Assembly (NCBI RefSeq): GCF_010183535.1
Contig: NC_071329.1
Location: forward strand, 7,750,001-7,814,000
Direction of reading: 5' to 3'
DNA length: 64,000 bases
From: Caenorhabditis remanei
Lineage: Eukaryota > Nematoda > Chromadorea > Rhabditida > Rhabditidae
The notes below the pieces were generated by a model, which worked only from the letters and a program-made list of their open reading frames with translations, was not told the origin of the DNA and searched no databases. Below are positions 36,516 to 46,771 of the stretch, piece by piece. How positions within the stretch are numbered: position 1 is the stretch's first letter; each line of letters opens with the position of its first letter. The translations under genes were made by a program, and so were the position numbers.

Positions 36516-37781
36516 ATGAATGACAACAATGAGGACTATGTGCTGTCGACAGCAGCTTCTCCACAATCGGAATTCTCAGGAACAGGTTAGTAATGAAGAT
36601 ACAGACATTAATAACATCTGTAAATTAAAAAATTTCGCAGTTTTTATTTCAGAAACTGTTGGTATCATTCAACCATTTCCAACGAATTCTCCAATTCGAG
36701 TAATCGGATATTATAGTGAATTTTATGATACGTTTATTATACGGAAAAGTCAACTTTCGAAACTGACTCATGCAATCGTAGCTTGTGTTACAATGAATTC
36801 TGAAGGAGAACTTCATTTCAAAAATGATATTGCTCAGCGGGAGTTCTTGAGTACAATAAATAAATCAAAGCGAATGGAAAACAAATTGAGAGTCATGATT
36901 TCTATCGGTGGTCACGACAACTCGGAACACTTTTCATCGGTTATGGAAAGTTCGAGAAAGTAAGCTCTAAAATCGCTTTTGGTTTCCAACTCTCTACTAT
37001 CATTTTCAGTAAATTCGTCGACTCAATTGTTTCATTCATCGCAGAACATCAAATAGATGGAGTCAACATATTCTGGGAAGCACCAGCACAATCTAAGTTT
37101 CGTTATTCAGAATTCCTGGCGACACTACGCGAGAAACTGTCTGAACAAGGAAGGACAGACGACAAGCAATACGTGATATCTATCGTGGCTCCTCGGCCTG
37201 GAATCGATAATTGGGAGTCTGGATTTGATCTGGATGGCATCATTGATCATGTCGACTTTATAAATGTTCTCTCGATGGATTATTATGCACCATGGCCAAA
37301 TGAATGGGGAAAACCAGTTGGTCCATCAGCACCATTGTATTCTGGAGGCGCTCCTCGGAAACAATATAACGTGGATTATACAATGAGATACTATATTGAA
37401 GAAACCAGACAACCTGGAAAGTTTAATCTCGTTATTCCATTTTATGTGAGATTGTGGAAAAATGTTGAAGAGAAACTGAAAGAGAGCGAAGTATATCGAG
37501 ATGTGGAACTGAAAGATGGAAAAGTAGAAGGAGTACCGTATATGGATCGATGGACCCCTGAGCATGAAGGATGGAAATTAACACCTGCATCTTGGGATGA
37601 AAAGACAAAGACATCTTACACTTATAATCCTGAAGCGAAGACTTTTTTGACTTTCGAAGATGCGAGAAGTTTGGCTGAAAAGATGCAGTATGTGAATGAG
37701 AAGAATTTGGGAGGTGTGTGGATTTGGTCTGTTCATACGGATGATGACGATAATACACTTCTAAATTTACTGCTCTCTTAA
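36516..37781 (+). CDS. CHIL protein without membrane anchor (DGVNIFWE)
   Basis: Exons 36516-36585, 36653-36959 and 37010-37781 join in phase to 382 residues from an ATG (MNDNNEDYVLST) that lies where other copies have intron. The anchor exon upstream is broken, so the product may stay in the cytoplasm or use an unseen exon. The barrel is complete: RVIGYYSEF, MISIGG, DGVNIFWE, MDYYAPW, VWIWSVHTDD. It is one of only two domains here that keep the catalytic-position Glu, but the two Asp of DGxDxDxE are Asn and Phe, so activity is doubtful. The paired-Cys tail is absent; it ends LLNLLLS. Very similar to the gene at 44933. Confidence 0.8.
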
Positions 37782-37799
37782 AATTCCTTTTTTCAAGAT

Positions 37800-38115
37800 T
37801 TTGAAATAATCTATCGACTTGTTTAAATATATTTTTGTATTACTGATTGATGAAACTGTTGAAATTACTTTGGAATTTATTGTTCAGTTGTTTCGTATAC
37901 TGTACACTAGCAGATTACCTTAACATGATAGAGAAGAGAGAGACGGGGACAAAAGTTCAGCTACACATTGTTCTCATACTTCCGGTCTATTAATACTCGA
38001 CCTTTTGTTTTTTCGTCAACCGACAGAGTGGTTCCCAAAACTACAAAATAAAAAATCATACTGAAGATGTCGATGTTTTCGTCAATTTATCATTAGCAAA
38101 TCGATTTATTGCTTT
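37800..38115. repeat. Segmental duplicate of 46320-46645 (CHIL 3' flank)
   Basis: Downstream of the CHIL gene, a stretch of about 300 bp (through ACAGGG-like GACGGGGACAAAAGTTCAG, near 37943-37961) is repeated with few differences after the CHIL gene at 44933. The two genes and their 3' flanks were duplicated together. Confidence 0.8.
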
Positions 38116-38142
38116 TGGGATCGAAGAAAACAGAGTCGCAGT

Positions 38143-38325
38143 GAGTTGCTTTATGAACACCCATAATTCAATTCAGTTTTCATTTTCAGAAGAAAACTAG
38201 AACGGATGTTGGGAGATGTACTCGAAACATCAGTATTCAATACTGATGGTTTGTCTCGAAACATTGAATACTGTCAGTTTTTTGGTGATGGTTTGGTGAT
38301 GATTTTGGATAAATGATTCGTGATA
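38143..38325 (+). pseudogene. Copied last intron and exon of the ion-channel gene
   Basis: This matches 35268-35440, covering the end of the last intron and exon 8 of the Cys-loop channel (through GGATGTTGGGAGATGTACTC and the M4 region). It carries small insertions (after GTACTCGAAACA, and a repeated TTTGGTGATG), so it cannot encode M4 in frame. It is a stray fragment within the CHIL array and shows that material from the neighbouring gene was copied here. Confidence 0.85.
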
Positions 38326-38380
38326 GAATTAATTTACTTATTTTTGTTAACTCTGAATTTAATTTTAAAAATTCTGAAGA

Positions 38381-38581
38381 ATAGTACAATTGGAACAGTT
38401 GACTCAAATAATTTTTGCGTATCTCGAAATGACATCAAACGGAACCATCCGATTCAGAAGTCAACATGGTAATCAAGGATTTATTCATTTGAAGCACAAG
38501 ATCAAAATTTTTAAAACAAACACAAAATTAATGATTTCCAAAGAAACTCCCAAAAAGTTTGAAAGCGTCCTTGTACTATGA
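38381..38581 (+). pseudogene. CHIL barrel-exon fragment
   Basis: A lone frame reads QLEQLTQIIFAYLEMTSNG and HLKHKIKIFKTNTKLMIS, clearly the exon that in other copies reads LTHAVFAYVEMT...KVMISIGG. It begins after an AG and then loses the SIGG strand and its donor, ending in a stop. No other CHIL exons follow in frame until the separate gene at 38879, so it is a decayed remnant. Confidence 0.8.
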
Positions 38582-38878
38582 ATGAGTACATCTTATTTTC
38601 ACGCATCACGTGAAGAAGATAAACTGGTTAGGATTGAAGAAAAACAGTTTTCTCGATGCTTGTGTTTTGATATTTTGGTTTTTACATGAAGATGATAAAG
38701 TTGGTTTTTCATGGGAAATCTATCCATTTTATAAAATATCTAATGTCGATCACTACCACAAAGAAATATAACAGAAAACGAACTGACTCATCGAGAATTT
38801 CAATCGATTGTCTATCTATCTTCCTCACGATAATTGTTGTTCTGTTAGAATTGATACAATTCTCTCATTTTTCACAAG

Positions 38879-40566
38879 ATGCCTTCTGCGGAACGTGTGG
38901 ATAGAAGACAGCCGTTATTACTGCCAGTTTCTAGGTAGAATTATTTTGCTACTATTTATTAACAAAACTCTTTCTTTAGACATTACGAGGATTCGATTGA
39001 ATACTCTGGTTGTTGTAAGGTAACAACAATCATTACTTCTGTATTGTTTTTCTGTGGAGTATTGGCCCTCGGACTCGCTTTTACTTTTTTCTTTGTAGTC
39101 GAGAAGTTAGAGTTAGATAAAAGTGAGATAAAAGTAAGAATTTTTCTCCTTCGTTTAAAAAGATTTTTCAGATTCATCATTTCCAGAAGGTTCCTCAAAC
39201 TTTCCTTCAGAAGTCTTCACAGAAAAATTAACAGCACAACCTTCTTCTACCGTGTCAACTTCCGCTCCCCCAGGAGAAGTTGTTGTGTTGAAAAGTGAGT
39301 TGAAGGCTATTATTTGACGGATTTTAAACACAATTCTTTTGTATTAGTTTCTGGTCTTTAACGCTTTCCAAAGTGTTTTTTTAGAGCATGTCACTTCCAC
39401 TAGCGCCTCGGTTTCCTATCCAACTACGAACCACTGTGATCAACGGATTGTTGGCTTCTATTCTGAAAACGAGCTGTCCGAAATAACGAAATCTCAACTT
39501 CGAAAATTGACTCATGCCATTTTTGCCTACATTCGTATGAACGCTGACGGCACACTTCAATTCAAAGATGAGGAAGTGAAACGAAGATTTCTTGATTTGA
39601 GAAAAGAATCGAAGACATTGAAGTCTAGTCTGAAAATCATGATTTCCATAGGTGGACCGGATAATTCGGTTAATTTTCCAAAAGTTATCATGGATGTTAT
39701 GAAACAAAGGTAGGTTTTCAATTTTGGGAAAAAGTGGTTCAATTGAATTCAATTATAGAATATTTATTGAGTCAATCATATCGTTTCTCAAAGAATATCA
39801 ATTGGATGGAGTCGATTTGTTTTGGAAATGGCCAAAGGAGTATCAAAAACATGAATTCACTAGATTTTTGAATGAATTTAAGTACAATTCGAAATTAAAA
39901 AACGAAGAATACATTGTATCCGTAACTGCTCCAGCACCTGGAATAGATGGATGGGAAAACGGATTCGATTTAAACGAGATTCTGAAAAATGTGGACTTTA
40001 TCAATGTTCTCACTATGGATTACTATGGACCATGGGACAGTATATGGGGAAATCCAACAGGACCATCATCTCCATTGTATTCTAAAGTTGACGTGAAAAA
40101 GAATGTAGATTACAGTATGGAACACTATGTGTGCGAGACATCCCAGCCTTCCAAATTCAATATTGTCATCCCTTTTCACGTAAAACTATGGAAAAATGTT
40201 CAAGAAGCATTATCACCTGAAAATATAATGTTCCGCCGCGTCGAGCTAAAAAATAGTAAAGCAGAAGGAGACGCCTACATGTCAAGATGGACTGTAGGGC
40301 ATGAGAATTGGAAGATTTCTAATGCAACATGGGATGAAGAAACAAAGAGTTCATATATTTGGAATCCAGTTGCGAAGACCTACTTGACTTTCGAATCTGA
40401 TGAAAGTATAGCTGCAAAGATGGAATATGTGAAATCAATGAACTTGGGAGGTGTATGGATATGGTTTGTAGATCAAGATGACGTCAAGAATAGTCTTTTG
40501 GGTTCTGTGTTCAATCATAAAGAATGCTCGACAGTAGAGAAGAATATTGTTAATTATAAATGTTGA
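38879..40566 (+). CDS. CHIL protein, membrane-anchored, Ser/Thr/Pro stalk
   Basis: Five exons (38879-38934, 38980-39122, 39172-39294, 39385-39709, 39759-40566) join in phase to 484 residues. Tail MPSAERVDRRQPLLLPVS, anchor (TSVLFFCGVLALGLAFTFFF), a stalk rich in S, T and P (QPSSTVSTSAPPG), then the barrel from CDQRIVGFYSEN. The catalytic strand is DGVDLFWK, with Phe and Lys replacing Asp and Glu. MDYYGPWD and GVWIWFVDQDD follow, and the tail keeps both Cys (ECSTVEK...NYKC). Exon 2 uses the GTGAGA donor, not the GTAAGA 12 bases later, because only that keeps the frame. Well preserved, so likely functional as a non-catalytic surface protein. Confidence 0.88.
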
Positions 40567-40599
40567 ATCACTCTTTTTAAAGTAATATACTCTTATATG

Positions 40600-40860
40600 T
40601 ACCTACCTTACCACGAAATTTCTTGTATCTCTCAAACAACAACATATTTTAATCAAATAAACTCTTGCTACCTACCAAACCGTATTTACTCCTCTCAAGA
40701 ACATACAAACCATTTGAGTTTTTCTGTCTCTTTATCAGCGCAACTATTTCACAATATATCTTTTTTCTCGACAGTTCTTTTTCGAAACAATGGCACCAAG
40801 ACAAAACAGATTCCAATCCGATGAATCACTAATAACTGCACTCAGCTCAGCTGCACCTCT
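40600..40860. repeat. Duplicate of 36065-36315 (CHIL promoter and first exon)
   Basis: The two stretches share ACCACGAAATTTCTTGTATC, the following 150 bp and the first coding exon (RQNRFQSDESL). This places the likely promoter of this CHIL subtype in the shared 200 bp before the start codon. Confidence 0.8.
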
Positions 40861-41034
40861 AAGCAACAATCAATGTATAGTTTTATAGACTGACTGACTT
40901 CGCTGAGAGTGAACATTTTTCTCGTGGTGGTTTTTGTAAAGCGACAACTATTATTCTTGTAGTTATCTTCGTTTGCGGAGTTTTGGCATTTGGTCTTTCT
41001 GCTGTCATTTGGAATTTTTATGGTGATAAGCCAA
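40790..41034 (+). other. Possible N-terminal and anchor exons of the fused CHIL gene
   Basis: An ATG at 40790 opens MAPRQNRFQSDESLITALSS. A second stretch ending at a GTAAGC donor (41035) encodes an anchor (ATTIILVVIFVCGVLAFGLS) and joins in phase to an acceptor at 41243, then to the barrel exons. The two pieces themselves are separated by only GTATAGTTTTATAG and are out of phase, too short to be an intron. So either the first exon is lost or starts elsewhere, or the N-terminus is broken. If the anchor exon is used, the fused protein is membrane-bound. Confidence 0.5.
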
Positions 41035-41203
41035 GTAAGCGAAATCTCAAGTTCAAAATTTCCTCACTCTTGTTTGTAAAATAAAACGTCCCGAAGAATG
41101 TTTACTTTGCTCAGCCCGCCTCAGTTCTATCATTCGTTTCTTTTGTAGTAAACTCATTTTGTTTTTAGTTATTTTCTTTTCGATTCGAAGCCGGTGTTCA
41201 AAA

Positions 41204-43731
41204 ATGAATGAGGGCAACAATCACGACTATGTGCTGATTACAGCAGCTTCTCCACAATCGGAATACTCAGAAAGAGGTTAGTAATGAAAATACAGAGTAA
41301 TGAAGACCTAATAACTTCTGCAATTAAAAAAAATTTCGAACTTTTATTTCAGAAAGTTCCTCACTTCTCCGCTCCGAAAATGTTGATTTCATTCAACCAT
41401 TTCCAACGAATTCTCCGATTCGAGTAATTGGATATTATAACGAATTCGACGATATACGGAAAAGTCAACTTTCAAAACTGACTCATGCAATCGTAGCTTG
41501 TGTTACAATGAATTCTGAAGGAGAACTTCATTTCAAAAATGATATTGCTCAGCGGGAGTTCTTGAGTACAATAAATAAATCAAAGCGAATGGAAAACAAA
41601 TTGAAAGTCATGATTTCTATCGGTGGCTACGACAACTCGGAACACTTTTCAACGGTTATGGAAAGTTCGAGAAAGTAAGCTCTAAAATCGCCTTTGGTTG
41701 CCAACTCTCTACTATCATTTTCAGTAAATTCGTGGACTCAATTGTTTCATTCATCACAGAACATCAAATAGATGGAGTCAACATATTCTGGGAAAAACCA
41801 GCTGAATCTAAGTTTCGTTATTCAGAATTTCTGGCGACACTAAGCGAGAAACTGTCTGAACAAGTAAGGACAGACGACAAGCAGTACGTGATATCTATCG
41901 TGGTTCCACGACGAAGATTAAGTGGTTGGGGAAGTGGATTTGATCTGGATAGCATAATTGATAACGTCGACTTTATAAATGTTCTCTCAATGAATTACTA
42001 CGGACCATTGCCAGATGAATGGGGACATAAAGTTTGGCCATCAGCTCCGTTATTCTGCGAAAACGATCGTCCAAAAGAATTCAGCGTGGATTATACAATG
42101 AGATACTATATTGAGGAAACCAGACAACCTGGAAAGTTTAATCTCGTTATCCCATTTTACGTAAGATTGTGGAAAAATGTTGGAGAGAAACTGAAAGAGA
42201 GCGAAGTATATCGAGATGTGGAACTGAAAGTTGGAAAAGTGGAAGGAGAACCGAATATGGCTCGAAGGATTGCTGAGCAAGAAGGATGGAAATTAACACC
42301 TGCATCTTGGGATGAAAAGACAAAGACATCCTATATATACAATTCTGAAGCGAAGACTTTTTTGACTTTTGAAGATGAGAGAAGCTTGGCTCAAAAGATG
42401 CAATATGTGAATGAGAGGAATCTGGGAGGCGTGTGGATTTGGTCTGTTCACACAGATGATGAAGATGGTACACTTTTGAATTCATTGGTTAAGAACAACC
42501 GTTTTAGTCAAGTGGGGGATAATAACTACACAGGGTCCCAGCCAAACAGCTCAACATCAAAGCGTGATACTTCTCCCAGTGAGTAAACACAATACAATCT
42601 CAAGTACATATTGAAATTTCAGAACAACTAGCATGTGAAAAGCGAGTAGTCGGATACTACACTGAATTCGAGTCAGTCGATATCACGAAACATCAAATAT
42701 CGAAACTCACTCATGCAGTTTTCGCATATGTGGAAATGACTCATGAAGGAGCATTGAGATTCAAGAACGAAACTGCAAAGGATAGATTTATGAGATTGAA
42801 GAATGAATCAAGAAGTGTAAAATCAAATGTAAAAGTGATGGTCTCGATCGGTGGACAAGAGAATTCGCAGCATTTTTCATCGGTAACAGAAGACTCGGAA
42901 AAGAAAGCGTAGGTTTCATAGGAAGGCTTGGGATAAACAATTATTTGAAATTCCAGAGTTTTCATCAATTCAATCGTGTCATTTCTGAAAGAACACAAGA
43001 TAGATGGAATCGATTTGTACTGGAAGGGTGCTACACAAAACGACAAATGGAAATATATCGAGTTCGTTCGAGAACTGCGCCAAAAATTAAACGGAACTGA
43101 AAACAAGCCGTATCTGATTTCTTTGACTCTACCTGCACCAAATATTGAAAACTGGGAAATGGCATACGATTTGGAAGAATCATTGGATGACGTGGATTTC
43201 TTCAATGTGTACGCAATGGATTATCATGGACCATGGGATAACCAATGGGGTACTCCAGCTGGGCCAATTGCTCCATTATATTCTACTCTCGACAGCAGAA
43301 AGCAGTTTAGTGTTGACTCTACTATGAAATATTTCGTATGCAAAACGAAACAGCCAAGCAGATTCAACATTGTCATTCCCTTCTTCGCAAGATTATGGAG
43401 AAATGTGAAAGAAGCTGTCGAGCCAGGACAAGAAATCATCAGAAGAGCAGAATTGACTAACAACAAAGCAGTTGGAAATCCGTATATGTCAAGATGGACT
43501 GTAGCAGATCAAAAGTGGGAATTAACACCTGCAACGTGGGATGAAGAATCAAAGTCTTCTTACATTTACAACCCACACACCAAAAATTATTTAACTTTTG
43601 AAGACGAAAAAAGCATTTCCGCGAAAATTGATTATGTGAACAAGTCTAATTTGGGCGGCGTTTGGATTTGGACAATTGATATGGATGACGATAAGAACTC
43701 GCTCATCAATATGGTGAAACATCAACGATGA
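41204..43731 (+). CDS. Two-domain fused CHIL protein
   Basis: From the ATG at 41204 (MNEGNNHDYVL), exons 41204-41276, 41353-41674, 41725-42578, 42623-42908 and 42957-43731 stay in phase for 769 residues and contain two complete GH18-like barrels. Domain 1 (RVIGYYNEF ... DGVNIFWE ... VWIWSVHTDD) resembles the genes at 36516 and 44933. It runs through a linker (TSKRDTSPS) and a GTGAGT intron straight into domain 2 (CEKRVVGYYTEF ... DGIDLYWK ... VWIWTIDMDDD), which is a near copy of the gene at 51242. Domain 2 has a 42-bp in-frame loss near its end, so the paired-Cys tail is missing (ends VKHQR). The gene arose by duplication into domain 1's 3' end. Confidence 0.85.
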
Positions 43732-43814
43732 TTTTTTATATTTTCTATTATTATGTTTATGTTTCCAGTTCTTTATAATAAAAAATGAACAGCCACAATT
43801 TATTTCACTCAAAC

Positions 43815-43930
43815 TCTAGTAAACTATTCATGAATATAAGTACGACTGATTAGAAGGTTTCTATAACATGCATAATCATTATCCATAGTATTAAGATTTT
43901 TTTCTATCTACTGGATATAGATTGCATGAT
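43815..43930 (-). pseudogene. Relic of the 3' end of the short CHIL gene
   Basis: This stretch matches 52830-52935, the last codons and 3' flank of the minus-strand gene at 52841-53906 (shared TAAACTATTC and CATAATCATTATCCAT). The reading frame is lost and the copy ends at about 43930. It marks the right edge of the block copied from 51.5-52.95 kb. Confidence 0.75.
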
Positions 43931-44932
43931 GAATAACGTTTTCTTGATGTTTGGTTCTGATGGTGTTGTTTTGATAGGTACTTTGATTGGTGCTTTCAAA
44001 TATTGGTCTTATTTAATGATACATAATAAAGCGACAGTATTTATCCAATCTGATAAAGGGGGCGGTGCTTCATGAAGAATGAGGAATAACTTTGAATAAT
44101 GAAAACAACAATAAATTGCTCACATTTAATGACTTAGTAGTACAAAAAAGGTTTTCTTGTCAACCTTGATCAGTGTCCAGTCAGGAATACTGTCATCGTC
44201 GGGAAAAACAAGCCGGAAATAATATTGACAAGAGTCAAATCACCAATCAAGAATCTTGAGTGATAAGCATGCAGAACTTCTACGGATAATGTTGTATAAC
44301 TGATTTAAAAAAAAATAACTGAAATTTCAGGAGGCGCTTTTCATACAAGTGCCGAACAGATGTGTTTAAGGGGGTTTCATGTTGATCTTGGTTTTCACTT
44401 CCGTAAAAATTAATCATACAGTAACCTTCATCCTTTGAACTCGCTTAGGAAGTTGATATGTATTGTTAACAGGTGAACCGGTATATGAATCATGGGTGGT
44501 CTCATGCCACACACACAGTACGTTTTGGACACAATAACAATCAAATTAGCTTGCTCATCATATTGTTCTCTTTATAAATGATTGATTGTCACGATCTCGT
44601 CTATATGCTCCACTCATATCGATGCCTTCAACATTGTCTACTGCTGAAGTCGCCACACATAGGCAGCCGTTTTTAGAAACGTCCAAGTAGAGTGATTTGG
44701 GGTTTATGGGACTTGTTTTTTTGTATTTTAATACATTTTTTCTTATTACGAGCGTCGAGAAATTATTTTTTACAAATCTCAGTTTACTGTTGGTCTAACA
44801 GCATCTCGACATGCTTATGTAGAAAAATGGGGGAAAAATAAATTTTAAAAAGATTTTTTTGCTGCTTGTGAATAAGGAGAAATATGTATAAAAATACACT
44901 TTTACATGTCATAACCCCATAATAACCTCATA
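43931..44932. other. Intergenic, upstream of the CHIL gene at 44933
   Basis: A gene-free 1-kb stretch. A TATA-like GTATAAAAATAC about 45 bp before the start codon at 44933 is a possible promoter element. Nothing else was recognised. Confidence 0.4.
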
Positions 44933-46315
44933 ATGAAACAATCTCGTATTCTTTACAGGGAAGACAACGAGGAAAGTGAGAGCTGTATCAAAACAACAAC
45001 AATCATATTTTTTGTTCTGTTTTTCTGTGGAGTTGTGGCGATTGGAATGGCTGTCACTTTTTTCTTTTTGGTAGATATTTGGGAAACACGATTATCTCCG
45101 GATAGTAACGTCCCTGGAAACGGTAATTCCCTCATCCTTTAGATCAAAATTTTCTCAGTGTCTTGTCAGTGTCTACCGTAAATTTGTTCCAGATGATACA
45201 TCTTCCCCTGACACTTTCGACATTATCCAGGCAGATTCAGCGTCTTCTAAATTACGTGTGATTGGATATTACAGTGAATTCGATGCACAAGATATTAGGA
45301 AATCTCAACTTTCTAAACTGACTCATGCAATTGTTGCTTGTGTTACAATGAATTCTGAAGGAGATCTAGAATTCAAAGAGAATATTGAGGCCAAGCTTAA
45401 GAGTATGAAGAAAAAATCATCGAAATTGAAAGTCATGATGTCAATTGGAGGATGGGACAACTCGAATCACTTTCCATCGGTTATGGAAAGTTTGAAAAAG
45501 TGAATATTTTGAACACTGCAGAAAAAAGTTGTTTTTTCAGAAAGTTCGTGAATTCAATTATATCGTTCATCAACAAAAATGAGTTAGATGGAGTCAACAT
45601 ATTCTGGAGAACACCACCCGAAACCCACAAATTCCATTATTCGCAATTTTTGAAAACGTTGAGAGAGGAATTAGATGCACAAGGAAAACTAGACAACAAA
45701 CAGTATGTGATATCGATTATGGCTCCTCGGCCTGGAATCGATAATTGGGAGTCTGGATTCGATTTGGATGAAATCATAAAGTATGTCGACTTTATAAATG
45801 TTATCTCGATGGATTATTATGCACCATGGCCAAATGAATGGGGAAAACCAGTTGGTCCATCAGCGCCTTTGTATTCAGGAGGCGCTCCTCGGAAACAATA
45901 TAACGTGGATTATACAATGAGATATTACATTGACGAAACAAATCAGCCCGAGAAATTCAATCTTGTTATTCCATTTTATGTGAGATTGTGGAAAAACGTT
46001 GGAGAGAAACTGAAAGAGAGCGAAGTATATCGAGATGTGGAACTGAAAGATGGAAAAGTAGAAGGAGTACCGTATATGGATCGATGGACTGCTAAGAATG
46101 AAGGATGGAAATTAACACCTGCATCTTGGGATGAAAAAACAAAAACGTCCTATATATACAATCCTGAAGCGAAGACTTTTTTGACTTTTGAAGATGAGAG
46201 AAGCTTGGCTGAAAAGATGCAGTATGTGAATGAGAAGAATTTGGGAGGTGTGTGGATTTGGTCTGTTCATACAGATGATGAAGATAACACACTTCTAAAT
46301 TTACTGCTCACTTAA
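44933..46315 (+). CDS. CHIL protein, membrane-anchored (DGVNIFWR)
   Basis: Three exons (44933-45122, 45193-45499, 45541-46315) join in phase to 423 residues. Tail MKQSRILYREDNEESES, anchor (FFVLFFCGVVAIGMAVTFFF), short stalk, then the barrel: RVIGYYSEF, MMSIGGWDN, DGVNIFWR, MDYYAPWP, GVWIWSVHTDD. The catalytic Glu is Arg, while the close paralogues at 36516 and in the fused gene keep Glu. It lacks the paired-Cys tail and ends LLNLLLT. Its 3' flank matches that of the gene at 36516. Likely functional as a binder, not as an enzyme. Confidence 0.88.
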
Positions 46316-46319
46316 AATA

Positions 46320-46645
46320 CACTTTTTCAAGATTTATTTAATCTTCGATCGACTTGTTTCTATATATTTTGTATTACTGATTGATGAAACTGATGAAATT
46401 ACTTTTAATGTTTGATTGCTTCGTATACTGTACACTAGCAGGTTATCTCAACATGACAGAGAAGAGAGAGACGGGGACAAAAGTTCAGCCACACATTGTT
46501 CTCATACTTCTGGTCTATTAATACTCGACTTTTTGTTTTTTCGTCAACCGAGAAAGTGGTTCCCAAAACTACAAAACAAAAAATCACATCAAAGACATGA
46601 CGATGTTTTTGACAATTTATCATTAGCAATTCGATTTATTGCTAA
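46320..46645. repeat. Segmental duplicate of 37800-38115
   Basis: The 3' flank of the CHIL gene at 44933 matches that of the gene at 36516 over about 300 bp with few differences. It shows the pair came from one duplication that included the intergenic DNA. Confidence 0.8.
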
Positions 46646-46771
46646 CATCTTTTTTGAAAACCCTAATTGATAACCTTCCTAATTCCATCGTTGTCTCTGA
46701 CTTTATCTGTCAAGCAGTTGAATCGGCAGACTGCGACGTTGTGAGGGTAATCAGATAAGGCTTGTACAGAA

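Noticed and set aside
40790..40890. A 14-nt intron joining MAPRQNRFQSDESL to the anchor exon
   Set aside because: Too short to be spliced and the phases disagree; treated as an uncertain or broken N-terminus.
42050..42485. Long antisense open frames (76-154 codons) opposite the CHIL barrels
   Set aside because: They recur at the same place opposite every CHIL copy (also near 1152, 46092, 50290, 51717) and follow from the coding strand's composition; no start context or splice structure.
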